From the NCBI GenBank assembly GCA_023451825.1, contig JAEXYA010000046.1, positions 28,424 through 92,423 on the forward strand: a stretch of 64,000 nucleotides of DNA, written 5' to 3'. The position numbers were made by a program, and so were the translations under genes. A model generated the notes under the pieces. It did no database searches. It was given only the letters and a program-made list of their open reading frames with translations, and was not told the DNA's origin. Position 1 is the first letter of the stretch. Each line of letters opens with the position of its first letter. Of the stretch, positions 23,208 through 30,763 are shown in pieces. The DNA comes from Pseudomonadota bacterium. GTDB lineage: Bacteria; Pseudomonadota; Alphaproteobacteria; Rhizobiales; Xanthobacteraceae.

Positions 23208-24770
23208 GTGCTGTTCCGGTTCGACGACTACGTGCTCGATACCGGTCGGCGGGAGCTGCGGCGGGGCAGCGAGACGATCGCCGTCGAACCGCAGGTGTTC
23301 GACGTGCTGGAATTCCTGATCCGTGCCCGGGACCGGGTGGTCAGCCGGGACGAGCTGCTGGCCGAGGTCTGGCATGGCCGCATCGTCTCCGAGGCGACGC
23401 TGAGCAGCCGCGTCAATGCGGCCCGCACAGCCATCGGCGACAATGGCGAGCAGCAGCGGCTGATCCGCACGCTGCCACGCAAGGGCGTGCGCTTTGTCGG
23501 CGAGGTCCTCGAACACAGCGATGCGCCCGCGACGCCGGTCGTGACGGCAGATGCCCCGCCCGCCTCCGCCGATCTCTCCATCGCCGTGCTGCCGTTCAAC
23601 AATATGAGCGCGGATCCCGAGCAGGATTATTTCGGCGACGGGATCGCCGAGGAGATCATCACCGCGCTGTCCCGCTGCAGCGGCCTGCTCGTCATCGCGC
23701 GAAATTCGTCCTTCACCTACAAAAACAAGCCGGTCGATATCCGCGAGGTCGGCCGCACGCTGGGCGTAAGTTATGTGCTCGAAGGCAGCGTGCGCCGTGC
23801 CGGCGAGCGACTGCGCATCATCGCGCAATTGATCGACGCACGCTCCGGCGCGCATCTGTGGGCCGATCGTTTCGACGGCGATCGCAGCGACGTATTCGAT
23901 CTGCAGGACCGCATCACCGCCTGCGCGGTGGCCGCCATCGAGCCGACCCTGCGCATCGCCGAGATCGAACGGCGCCGGCATGACCGGCCGAACAGGCCCG
24001 ACGCCTACGACCTGCTGCTGCGCGCATCCGCCCATGAACGCGATTTCACGCCGGAAGGCATGACCGCCGCGCTCGATTGCCTGCATCAGGCGCTGGCGCT
24101 AGATCCCGGCTATGCGCCCGCGATGGCTGCAGCCGCCTATTGCCATGCACAGCGCCATTTCCAGGGCTGGATCGCGCAAGGCGGCAGCCATCGCAGCGAA
24201 GGGCTTGCCCTGGCGCAGAGCGCGATCCAACGCGCACCGAACGATCCGCAGATTCTCTGGATGTCGGCTTTTGCGATCTGGAATCTCGCGGACACGCAGA
24301 GCGCAAAAGATGCCGCCATCGAGCTGTTCAGCCGCTCGCTCGCCATCAATCCGAACTCCGCCACCGCGCTCGCCCTCGCCGGCTGGATCGAGACCATGCG
24401 TGGCGAACAAGCCGCTGGCCGCGCTCTGCTCGAACGCGCGCGGCGCCTGAACCCGCTTGATCCCCATGGCTGGTTCGTCTGCGGCGCGCTGGCGATCGCC
24501 GATATCATCGACGGGAATTATCGCGGCGCTATCGCCTGGGCGGACAAGGCGCTGGTCCAGAACCGCCGCTTTGCGGTGGCGCTGCGCGCGCTGGCTGTGG
24601 CGCTGGTGAATGTCGGCGAGCATGAGCGCGCCGCACAGGTGGTGGAGGAACTGCTCACCATCGAACCGCAGCTCACGGTCTCCGCCTTCTTCGCGCGCAT
24701 CCCCGTCCCGGTCGCCGCGATGGCGCAAACCTATGCCACAGCCCTGAAAGCTGCAGGACTTCCGGAATGA
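23208..24770 (+). CDS. Winged-helix / TolB-like / TPR regulator
   Basis: 520 residues in three parts. Residues 1-100 are an OmpR/CadC-type winged helix (FDDYVLDTGRRELRRG, SRDELLAEVWHGRIVSEATL, RTLPRKGVRFVGEV). Residues about 120-250 match the TolB N-terminal-like domain of adenylate-cyclase-associated regulators (IAVLPFNNMSADPEQDYFGD, VLEGSVRRAGERLRI). The rest is TPR-type helical repeats (LALDPGYAPAMAAAA, LAINPNSATALALAG). No transmembrane helix separates the domains, so it is probably cytoplasmic. The GTG at 23208 follows TAGGAAATGGA. It overlaps the next gene by 4 bases. Confidence 0.85.
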   Translation: MLFRFDDYVLDTGRRELRRGSETIAVEPQVFDVLEFLIRARDRVVSRDELLAEVWHGRIVSEATLSSRVNAARTAIGDNGEQQRLIRTLPRKGVRFVGEVLEHSDAPATPVVTADAPPASADLSIAVLPFNNMSADPEQDYFGDGIAEEIITALSRCSGLLVIARNSSFTYKNKPVDIREVGRTLGVSYVLEGSVRRAGERLRIIAQLIDARSGAHLWADRFDGDRSDVFDLQDRITACAVAAIEPTLRIAEIERRRHDRPNRPDAYDLLLRASAHERDFTPEGMTAALDCLHQALALDPGYAPAMAAAAYCHAQRHFQGWIAQGGSHRSEGLALAQSAIQRAPNDPQILWMSAFAIWNLADTQSAKDAAIELFSRSLAINPNSATALALAGWIETMRGEQAAGRALLERARRLNPLDPHGWFVCGALAIADIIDGNYRGAIAWADKALVQNRRFAVALRALAVALVNVGEHERAAQVVEELLTIEPQLTVSAFFARIPVPVAAMAQTYATALKAAGLPE

Positions 24771-25258
24771 CAGTCCGTTCTATCGTTCGCTATCCCGATC
24801 CGCGTCTCGCGCTGCATGCGGCGCCGGTGACTGTATTCGACGATACGCTCCGCATCCTCGCCGATGATCTCCGCGACACCATGCATGCCGCGCCGGGCAT
24901 CGGCATCACCGCGCCGCATATCGGCGTTTCGCTCCGCGTGGTCGTGCTCGATCTCGGCGATGGCGCGCAGACCTATGTGAATCCCGAGATCACCTGGGCC
25001 TCGCCGGAAATGATCATGCATCAGGAAGGCAGCGTATCGATGCCCGGCGTCAATGACGACATCCAGCGTCATGCACGGGTGCGGATCAGTTTTCGCGATC
25101 TCGACGGCCACGCCCAGGAAGAAGAGTCCGACGGCCTGCGCGCCGTGTGCCACCAGCACGAGATCGACCAGCTCGATGGCCTATTCTGGATCCAGCGCCT
25201 CTCGCGCATCAAGCGCGAGCGGATCGTCAAGCGGTTCGAGAAACTGTCACGGCGCTGA
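24767..25258 (+). CDS. Peptide deformylase-like protein lacking key active-site residues
   Basis: 163 residues aligned by eye to peptide deformylase along its whole length. The three PDF motifs are present but altered: GIGITAPHIG (His51 where active enzymes have Gln), QEGSVSMPG (Ser89 replacing the metal-binding Cys) and HQHEIDQLDG (His131 and Glu132 kept, Gln135 replacing the second metal-binding His). Two of the three metal ligands and the oxyanion Gln are changed, so normal deformylase activity is unlikely. The ATG overlaps the stop of the winged-helix/TolB/TPR gene (ATGA), pointing to a shared function with that regulator. Confidence 0.82.
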   Translation: MTVRSIVRYPDPRLALHAAPVTVFDDTLRILADDLRDTMHAAPGIGITAPHIGVSLRVVVLDLGDGAQTYVNPEITWASPEMIMHQEGSVSMPGVNDDIQRHARVRISFRDLDGHAQEEESDGLRAVCHQHEIDQLDGLFWIQRLSRIKRERIVKRFEKLSRR

Positions 25259-25267
25259 GCCTGCCGC

Positions 25268-25963
25268 TCAATACTGATCGTGACGACGCACCCAGGCCAT
25301 GGTGAAATCGAGCCCGTCCTCGTCCCGGCCTTTCGGGACCATGTCGAGGAAATGATAGGCGCCGTTCACTTCCTCGACGCCGCGACCGAAGATCGAATAG
25401 GTGTGAAACACATTGCCAGCCGCATCCTTCGCGAACACGCTGATGCCGACCTGCTCGGAGGTGGTGTTGGGCTGCATCTTGTAGTTCCAGTAGGTCTCGC
25501 CTTTCGCCAGATCCTCCGCCGGGAAGGCGCCGTAGTAGTCGATGCTGAAGGTGCTGCGATCGGAGACCCAGGGGAAGCTCCAGCCGAGCCGCTGTCGATA
25601 GGCTATGAGCCGCTCCAGCGGCGCCCGCGACACCGCGGTGAAGGCGACATCGCGGTGTTTTAGATGGATCGGGATGCCGTTGAAATTATCGGCCCAGAAC
25701 GAGCAGGACTTGCAGCCCTCCTGCCAATCCGGGCCGAACATGAAGTGATAGACGATGAGCTGTGAGCAGGTGCCGAACAGATCGGCGAGCGAGCGCTCGC
25801 CATCCGGGGATTCGAACAGATATGGTTTGGTGACAGGCTCCCATGGCAGCGCCATGCGCCGCCGCGTGAGTTCATCGCGCTGGCGGGTGAAGGCCTTTTC
25901 GGCTTCCATCAGTTCGAGCCGCGCTTTCAGCCAGTCCGCGTGCGAGACAACCGTGTTCTGCAT
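25268..25963 (-). CDS. DUF899 family thioredoxin-fold protein
   Basis: 231 residues of the DUF899 type: HADWLKARLELMEAEKAFTR, RDELTRRRMALPWEPV, YHFMFGPDWQEGCKSCSFWAD (with a C-x-x-C pair), and VGISVFAKD ... HTYSIFGRGVEEVNGAY. These proteins have a thioredoxin-like fold with unknown reaction. The ATG at 25963 follows GGGAGGTCATC. Downstream partner of an ArsR regulator and an AHSA1-type SRPBCC protein, a common three-gene arrangement. Confidence 0.85.
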   Translation of the reverse strand: MQNTVVSHADWLKARLELMEAEKAFTRQRDELTRRRMALPWEPVTKPYLFESPDGERSLADLFGTCSQLIVYHFMFGPDWQEGCKSCSFWADNFNGIPIHLKHRDVAFTAVSRAPLERLIAYRQRLGWSFPWVSDRSTFSIDYYGAFPAEDLAKGETYWNYKMQPNTTSEQVGISVFAKDAAGNVFHTYSIFGRGVEEVNGAYHFLDMVPKGRDEDGLDFTMAWVRRHDQY

Positions 25964-25994
25964 GATGACCTCCCTGATTTCCTGAACTGCTCGC

Positions 25995-26525
25995 TTACTC
26001 CGGCAAGCGCTTTCCATATTCCTCATGCAGACGCTGCCAGACGTCCCAATAGGGCTTCGGCTCTTCGCCAATGAGACGCGCCACAAGCACATCGAGATGG
26101 GTATGCCAGCCGGCGCTGACCTTGAGCGTGTTGGCGCGATCGCTGATGCGGCGATGGATCACGGTGAGCAGCACCTTGTCGCCTTGCGGATCGAGCGCGA
26201 AGGTCACCTCCCCGCGCGGCGTCCAGGCGAAAGTAATCTTGCGCGGCGGATCGATCGCGATGATCTCGCTTTGCATGCGATGTTCTTCGCTGAAACCTTC
26301 GGGGCGCTTCGCTGGCGGATTGGACAGATCATCATTGCGCCAGACGAATTCGAACGGCGCGCCGACACTCATTGTCATGTCGCCGGAGGCGAGCCACTGT
26401 TTGCGCAGATCGCTTTCAGTGAGATAGGCCCAGACGCGCTCGATCGGACCGGGCAACAGGCGCTGGATGGTCAGTTCGGCAGGCCCGGTGAGATTTCCAT
26501 AGGCCGATGGCGTGATGTCGTTCAT
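25995..26525 (-). CDS. SRPBCC (AHSA1-type) protein
   Basis: 176 residues with the AHSA1/START-like fold: LTIQRLLPGPIERVWAYLTE, DLRKQWLASGDM, GAPFEFVWRN and a C-terminal WHTHLDVLVARLIGEEP helix. Such proteins, paired with ArsR regulators, are thought to bind hydrophobic ligands. Its ATG overlaps the arsR stop (ATGA), and a DUF899 gene follows 31 bp downstream in the same direction. Confidence 0.87.
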   Translation of the reverse strand: MNDITPSAYGNLTGPAELTIQRLLPGPIERVWAYLTESDLRKQWLASGDMTMSVGAPFEFVWRNDDLSNPPAKRPEGFSEEHRMQSEIIAIDPPRKITFAWTPRGEVTFALDPQGDKVLLTVIHRRISDRANTLKVSAGWHTHLDVLVARLIGEEPKPYWDVWQRLHEEYGKRLPE

Positions 26526-26887
26526 CGCTTCACTCCTGTGGTCTTTTTGGATTTCGCGGCGTCGTCGGCGTGCAGCAATTGTTCGAGCGCATCGAGGCGA
26601 TCGGTCCAGAATTGCTCGTAGAAGCTCAGCCATTCATGCGCGCTGGCCAGCGGGCCCGGCGCGAGCTGGCACCAATGGGTCCGCCCGCGCACCTCGCGGC
26701 GGATCAGGCCGGCGCTCTCGAGCGCCTTGATATGTTTGGAAGCCGCGGCCAGCGACATCTTGTAGGGCTCGGCAAGCTGGCCAACGGTCCGCTCGCCCTT
26801 CACCAGCTCACGCAGCATCTGCCGCCGCGTGGCGTCGCCGAGGGCATGAAAGACATTGTCAAGTTGGGGTGCGAGAAATTCAACCAT
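26522..26887 (-). CDS. ArsR family transcriptional regulator
   Basis: 121 residues from ATG 26887. The winged helix is HALGDATRRQMLRELVKGER, TVGQLAEPYKMSLAAASKHI and KALESAGLIRREVRGRTHWC, the layout of the non-metal ArsR subgroup found with SRPBCC proteins; no Cys-rich metal site is visible. A GTG at 26905 would add six residues (MPIFNS) and is equally possible. The proposed ATG lies within an operator-like inverted repeat (TTCAAC...GTTGAA), and a second one lies 40 bp upstream, so strong autorepression is likely. Confidence 0.85.
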   Translation of the reverse strand: MVEFLAPQLDNVFHALGDATRRQMLRELVKGERTVGQLAEPYKMSLAAASKHIKALESAGLIRREVRGRTHWCQLAPGPLASAHEWLSFYEQFWTDRLDALEQLLHADDAAKSKKTTGVKR

Positions 26888-26935
26888 AGAGTTGAATATG
26901 GGCACTCAAACGCCGATTGTCAACCACTTGGTTGA
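26879..26935. promoter_or_regulatory. Two operator-like repeats at the arsR start
   Basis: TTCAAC-N6-GTTGAA (26879-26896) overlaps the arsR start codon, and TCAACCA-CT-TGGTTGA (26920-26935) lies 40 bp upstream (centre to centre). The shared half-site TCAACCA suggests one binding protein, presumably the ArsR product. Confidence 0.6.
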
Positions 26936-26986
26936 ACAAAGCCTAACGGCTTGACATGCCGCATCGGTGCAAGTTCCCGCCCGAAG

Positions 26987-28231
26987 TTACTTTCTCAGCA
27001 GCGGACAACGCGACGTCTCGATCGGCTGGAAAGCCTGATCGCCTGAAACCGTATCGAGCAGCTTGTAGACATCCCAGCGGCCTTTCGACTCTGCAGGCTT
27101 CTTCACCTCGAACAGATACATGTCATGCAGCATGCGTCCGTCCTCGCGGATGCGGCCGCCTTTCGCATACATGTCGTTGATCGGCATCTCCTTCATTTTT
27201 GCGATGACGGCTGCGGAGTCCGTGGTACCGGCCGCTTTCACCGCTTTCAGATAGTGCGTGAGCGATGAATAGAGGCCGGCCTGCACCGAGGTCGGCGCGC
27301 GCTGGGTGCGTTCGCGAAAGCGCTTGGTGAAGGCGCGGGTCTCGTCATTGAGGTCCCAGTACCAGGACTCCGTCACCAGCAGCCCCTGCCCGATATCGAG
27401 GCCGATGCTGTCGATATCGGTGATGAAAGCGAGCAGCGGCGACAGGCGTTGCTTGCCGCCCTGGGTGAGGCCGAACTCGGTCGCCTGCTTGATGGCGGTG
27501 ATCGCATCATTGCCGGCATTGGCGAGGCCAACGACTTTCGCCTTCGAGCTCTGCGCCTGCAGCAGGAAGGACGAGAAGTCCGACGTGTTGAGCGGATGCT
27601 TGACCGAGCCCAGCACCTTGCCGCCGCTTTTCTGCACGACGGCTGCGGTGTCGCGCTCAAGCTCCTGACCGAAGGCATAATCGACAGCGAGGAAAAACCA
27701 GCTGTCGAGCCCTTTTCGCACGGTTGCGAGGCCGGTCACATTCGCCTGCGAAAACGTGTCCCATGTGTAGTGGACAGTATAGGGCGTGCAAGCTTCATTG
27801 GTGATGCGCATGGAGCCGGCGCTATTGACGATCACGATCTTGTTGCGCGCCTTCGCCACTTCAATGATCGCAAGCCCCGTCGCGGAGCCCGCAAAATCCA
27901 CGATCGCCTCGACGCCCTGATTATCGAGCATCTCGCGCGCCTGGCTGGAGGCGAGATCGGGCTTGTTGAGATGATCGACGAACACCGCCTGGATCTTGCG
28001 GCCGAGCACCTCGCCGCCAAAATCCTCGATCGCCATCTTTGCCGCGACCTCGCTGCCGGGGCCGGACGTGTCGGCATAGACGCCGGTCATGTCCATCAAC
28101 GCGCCGAGTTTCAGCGGCGGCTTGTCCTGCGCCATCGCCGCCGATGCAGCGGCGGTGAGCGCAAGGCTTGCGAGGCCGGCGATGATGGTGCGGCAATGAC
28201 GTGCGCGAGCGAAGCAGAGCGAAGTCGGCAT
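26987..28231 (-). CDS. Liv-type ABC transporter substrate-binding protein, copy 3 (orphan)
   Basis: 414-residue Peripla_BP_6-type periplasmic binding protein, clearly paralogous to the tandem pair at 12.5-15.0 kb: KLGALMDMTGVYADTSGPGS, HPLNTSDFSSFLLQAQSSKA, and a C-terminus ending with PLLRK. The signal peptide runs from MPTSLCFARARHCRTIIAGL to AAMAQ. The ATG at 28231 follows CAGGGAGACACG. No permease or ATPase genes are adjacent; TenA lies upstream on the same strand. It may share the LivHMGF transporter or serve as a thiamin-precursor receptor, but this is a guess. Confidence 0.88.
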   Translation of the reverse strand: MPTSLCFARARHCRTIIAGLASLALTAAASAAMAQDKPPLKLGALMDMTGVYADTSGPGSEVAAKMAIEDFGGEVLGRKIQAVFVDHLNKPDLASSQAREMLDNQGVEAIVDFAGSATGLAIIEVAKARNKIVIVNSAGSMRITNEACTPYTVHYTWDTFSQANVTGLATVRKGLDSWFFLAVDYAFGQELERDTAAVVQKSGGKVLGSVKHPLNTSDFSSFLLQAQSSKAKVVGLANAGNDAITAIKQATEFGLTQGGKQRLSPLLAFITDIDSIGLDIGQGLLVTESWYWDLNDETRAFTKRFRERTQRAPTSVQAGLYSSLTHYLKAVKAAGTTDSAAVIAKMKEMPINDMYAKGGRIREDGRMLHDMYLFEVKKPAESKGRWDVYKLLDTVSGDQAFQPIETSRCPLLRK

Positions 28232-28414
28232 AGGCGTGTCTCCCTGGACAATGCCTGGTTCGCTCGGTCTGTTTTCAATCACGACGCCATGGCGTCAAAC
28301 CGATCGACCAGATCTCATTGGTCGGAAGGTTGGCACGGCAATGCGCGGGGATCAACGCTCGACGCATTTGCCTGGAACATGCACATTTCAGCTCACGAAA
28401 TTTTCGCGGCCAAC

Positions 28415-29083
28415 TCAGCGCGCATCCAGCCCCATCTGCCAGAAGTCTGCTTCGAGCCTCGACGCTTGGCCAAACAGTTTTGCCAATTCGTCGAAACGGC
28501 GCTCCGTCATTGCGCGCGCGGCGAGATCGTCGAGATGGCGGCGCGCATTGGTCGCGATGTCCTGATAGCCCGTGCCGGCATATTCGCCGATCCATTCGCG
28601 ATAGGGATGATCGCCGAGCGCATCGATGCCATCCGGCGTCAGCTTGCGGCCGATCTCCGCGTAGCCAATGACACAAGGCGCCAGCGCTACATGCAGATCG
28701 AGCAGATCGCCGGCGGCGCCGCAATCGAGCACGAAGCGTGTATAGGCGACGGTCGCCTGCAATTCCGGCGCAGCTTCGATATCTACCGGTGAAAGCCCCC
28801 AGCGGCCGCACAGTTTGATGTGCAATTCCATCTCGCCAAGGATCGAGGCGAGCCCGCCTTGCGCGGCTTTCATGTCGTCCAGCGTGCGGCTCTTATAGGT
28901 CGCCAGCGCATAGGCGCGCGCGAACTGGATCAGGAACAGATAGTCCTGCACCAGATAGGTGCGGAATGCCGTCTCCGGCAGCGTGCCGGCACCGAGCTGG
29001 CGGACAAAATCGTGATCGACATAGGACGACCAGTCATCGGCCGCTGCGGTTTTGAGGCGATCGAAAACGTCGAGCCCGCTCAT
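28415..29083 (-). CDS. tenA: TenA family thiaminase II / aminopyrimidine aminohydrolase
   Basis: 222 residues of the TenA helical fold: FVRQLGAGTLPETAFRTYLV, QDYLFLIQFARAYALATYKS, and ALAPCVIGYAEIGRKL with the catalytic cysteine of thiaminase II enzymes. The acidic residue expected near the C-terminus falls in RRFDELAKLFGQASRLEADF. TenA salvages thiamin breakdown products by converting aminomethyl-pyrimidine to HMP. The start overlaps the stop of the upstream Lin0512 gene (ATGA), so the genes form an operon with DUF3016 upstream. Confidence 0.92.
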   Translation of the reverse strand: MSGLDVFDRLKTAAADDWSSYVDHDFVRQLGAGTLPETAFRTYLVQDYLFLIQFARAYALATYKSRTLDDMKAAQGGLASILGEMELHIKLCGRWGLSPVDIEAAPELQATVAYTRFVLDCGAAGDLLDLHVALAPCVIGYAEIGRKLTPDGIDALGDHPYREWIGEYAGTGYQDIATNARRHLDDLAARAMTERRFDELAKLFGQASRLEADFWQMGLDAR

Positions 29084-29430
29084 GCTGACTTGTCGTCCTC
29101 GAGGCTCACCACCACCGCGGCATTGGCGATAATGATGGCGTCCGTGCCGCTTTCAGCCGGGATTTCCAGGCCACCCTGCACCGCTTTCACCGTCACGGTG
29201 CCGTAGGGCAATTCCTTCGCCACGGCGTCCGTATCGACGGCGTCCGGATTCGGAACGCCGATGGTGACATCGACGAACATGTCATGCGGCGTCTTGCCGA
29301 CCATGCGGAAAAAGCCGACGCTGGAGTGCCGGATCGCATCGGACACCGCGCGCTTTGCCGCCTTGGTGGCATCGCGCCCGTGAACATCGACGCCCATGCC
29401 CATCTCGGTGATACAGCGCACGCGTGCCAT
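29080..29430 (-). CDS. Lin0512 family protein
   Basis: 116 residues with the family pattern CITEMGMGVDVHGRDATKAA, VSDAIRHSSVGFF and IGVPNPDAVDTDAVAKELPY, ending in a conserved Gly-rich strand. The family (conserved in Gram-positive and alphaproteobacteria) has no established reaction. I chose the ATG at 29430 for its GGAG Shine-Dalgarno sequence; an ATG at 29445 directly abuts the upstream stop. Coupled to tenA by a 4-base overlap, which suggests a role in thiamin salvage (inference). Confidence 0.82.
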   Translation of the reverse strand: MARVRCITEMGMGVDVHGRDATKAAKRAVSDAIRHSSVGFFRMVGKTPHDMFVDVTIGVPNPDAVDTDAVAKELPYGTVTVKAVQGGLEIPAESGTDAIIIANAAVVVSLEDDKSA

Positions 29431-29445
29431 TGGTGGTTTCTCCAT

Positions 29446-29946
29446 TTACCAGGACCGGTCGCGCGGGAACATGCGCCTGAACCAGTCGTCAAGCAATGCC
29501 TTCTCATAGACGAGGCGATCGCCGCCGAAACGTGCCGATGGATTCATCTGATAATTGATGTCGGTGAGCGTCTCCTCGCCGCCCCGCGGGCGCTTGCCCT
29601 TCTCGTTCAAGACGTAGCGGAGCTTGATGCGAGGTGGCGTGACGCCGCGCATGATGCGGACATCGCCCATGCCGCCGCCACGCCACGGCTCTTCCATGCC
29701 GGCGCGATCGATGTCGAGAATATCGATGGCCAGGTTCTGGCCCGGCGCGAGAAACCGTCCGCCGAGTCTTTGCACATAGGTCTTCAACTCGGCGAGCACG
29801 CCCGCATCAGCGGAGCGAAAACCGTTCGAGCCCGCGTCAGTGAAGCGCTCGGGGTTGACGAAACGGACGCTAACGCCGGCAACGGCCTGCATGGGCGCGA
29901 GGGCCACGGTCAGCAGTATCGCCGCGATGATCGAATGCTTTGCCAT
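29446..29946 (-). CDS. DUF3016 family secreted protein
   Basis: 166 residues with a Sec signal peptide (MAKHSIIAAILLTVALAPMQ, cleavage near AVA) and the DUF3016 body: VSVRFVNPERFTD, QRLGGRFLAPGQNLAIDILD, GGGMGDVRIMRGVTPPRI and WFRRMFP. The function of DUF3016 is unknown. It is probably periplasmic. It lies 15 bp upstream of the Lin0512 start in the same direction, although such a secreted protein need not share its pathway. Confidence 0.83.
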   Translation of the reverse strand: MAKHSIIAAILLTVALAPMQAVAGVSVRFVNPERFTDAGSNGFRSADAGVLAELKTYVQRLGGRFLAPGQNLAIDILDIDRAGMEEPWRGGGMGDVRIMRGVTPPRIKLRYVLNEKGKRPRGGEETLTDINYQMNPSARFGGDRLVYEKALLDDWFRRMFPRDRSW

Positions 29947-30041
29947 TGTGGATTTCTCCGCGTCGATTCAGCCCGGCTGCAATCCACGCGCATCAATGGG
30001 GCCACAGTCTGACGCACCCGACGCGACAGCCTTACAATGCT

Positions 30042-30674
30042 TCAAGGCAGCGACGGCGGTTTCGGAGCGATGTTCATGGGCGCGGGATCGGCCTGGACCG
30101 GCGTATCCGCTGCCGGCGCCGCGTTTTCAGGGACGATCGAGACAGGAGCCGGCACCACTGGAACAGCGGCCGGCGGCGGCGCGGCGGGCGGCGGCGCGGA
30201 CGCCGTGGAGGTCAACGGCTTGCAGAGCATCACCGTCGCCGCCGCAGCCACCATCGACGCCATACTTTGAAGCTCGGTCGGCTGCCGGGGATCGCGGGCG
30301 ACCAGGGCTGCCTCGTCACGCAAACGCGCATTGCATTCGCAAGTGGGCAGGCGTCCGATCGGCGTGCAGGCGTCATGATGCATGCAGGCGACGTCGAGCG
30401 CATCGACGGGCCCGCCCGGGCGCGAGCCGACGCCGCAATAATTGCCGTGGATCAGCGTCAGTCCGTTGGTGGTGGGATCGAGATTTTTCGGATCACGCGG
30501 TGTCGGAATCTCGACCCGCACCGGCGGCGTTACCGCGACTGGAGCCGCGACCGGGGCTTCGCGCACGACATCCTGCGCATGGACAGGAGCGATCGCACCG
30601 ATGACAGCGGATGCCAACAGCAGCGCGGCGCATGTGAATCTGCGCCACAAAGCGATATGCGAGGGCTTGGTCAT
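30042..30674 (-). CDS. Secreted phospholipase A2-like protein
   Basis: 210 residues with a signal peptide ending near VHA (residue 33). A PLA2-like core follows: the calcium-loop-like NYCGVGSRPGG (Cys80, Gly81, Gly83) and the active-site helix DALDVACMHHDAC, in which His100-Asp101 occupy the catalytic positions and Cys97/Cys103 the disulfide positions. CECNARLRDEA matches the next helix. The C-terminal 60 residues are Pro/Ala-rich, without a fold, possibly a wall-spanning linker. The family hydrolyses the sn-2 bond of phospholipids; activity here is inferred from motifs only. Confidence 0.72.
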   Translation of the reverse strand: MTKPSHIALWRRFTCAALLLASAVIGAIAPVHAQDVVREAPVAAPVAVTPPVRVEIPTPRDPKNLDPTTNGLTLIHGNYCGVGSRPGGPVDALDVACMHHDACTPIGRLPTCECNARLRDEAALVARDPRQPTELQSMASMVAAAATVMLCKPLTSTASAPPPAAPPPAAVPVVPAPVSIVPENAAPAADTPVQADPAPMNIAPKPPSLP

Positions 30675-30763
30675 CGTTGCACGGTCCGGATAGCACCGAC
30701 GGATGTGTCGGCCGGGAAGATGACGCTCGATGCGCCGAAAAGTTCCCGGCCGGTTCCCGCGCC

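Noticed and set aside
24767..25258. Calling this gene def (active peptide deformylase)
   Set aside because: Two of the three metal ligands and the oxyanion Gln are replaced; the cell must have another active deformylase.
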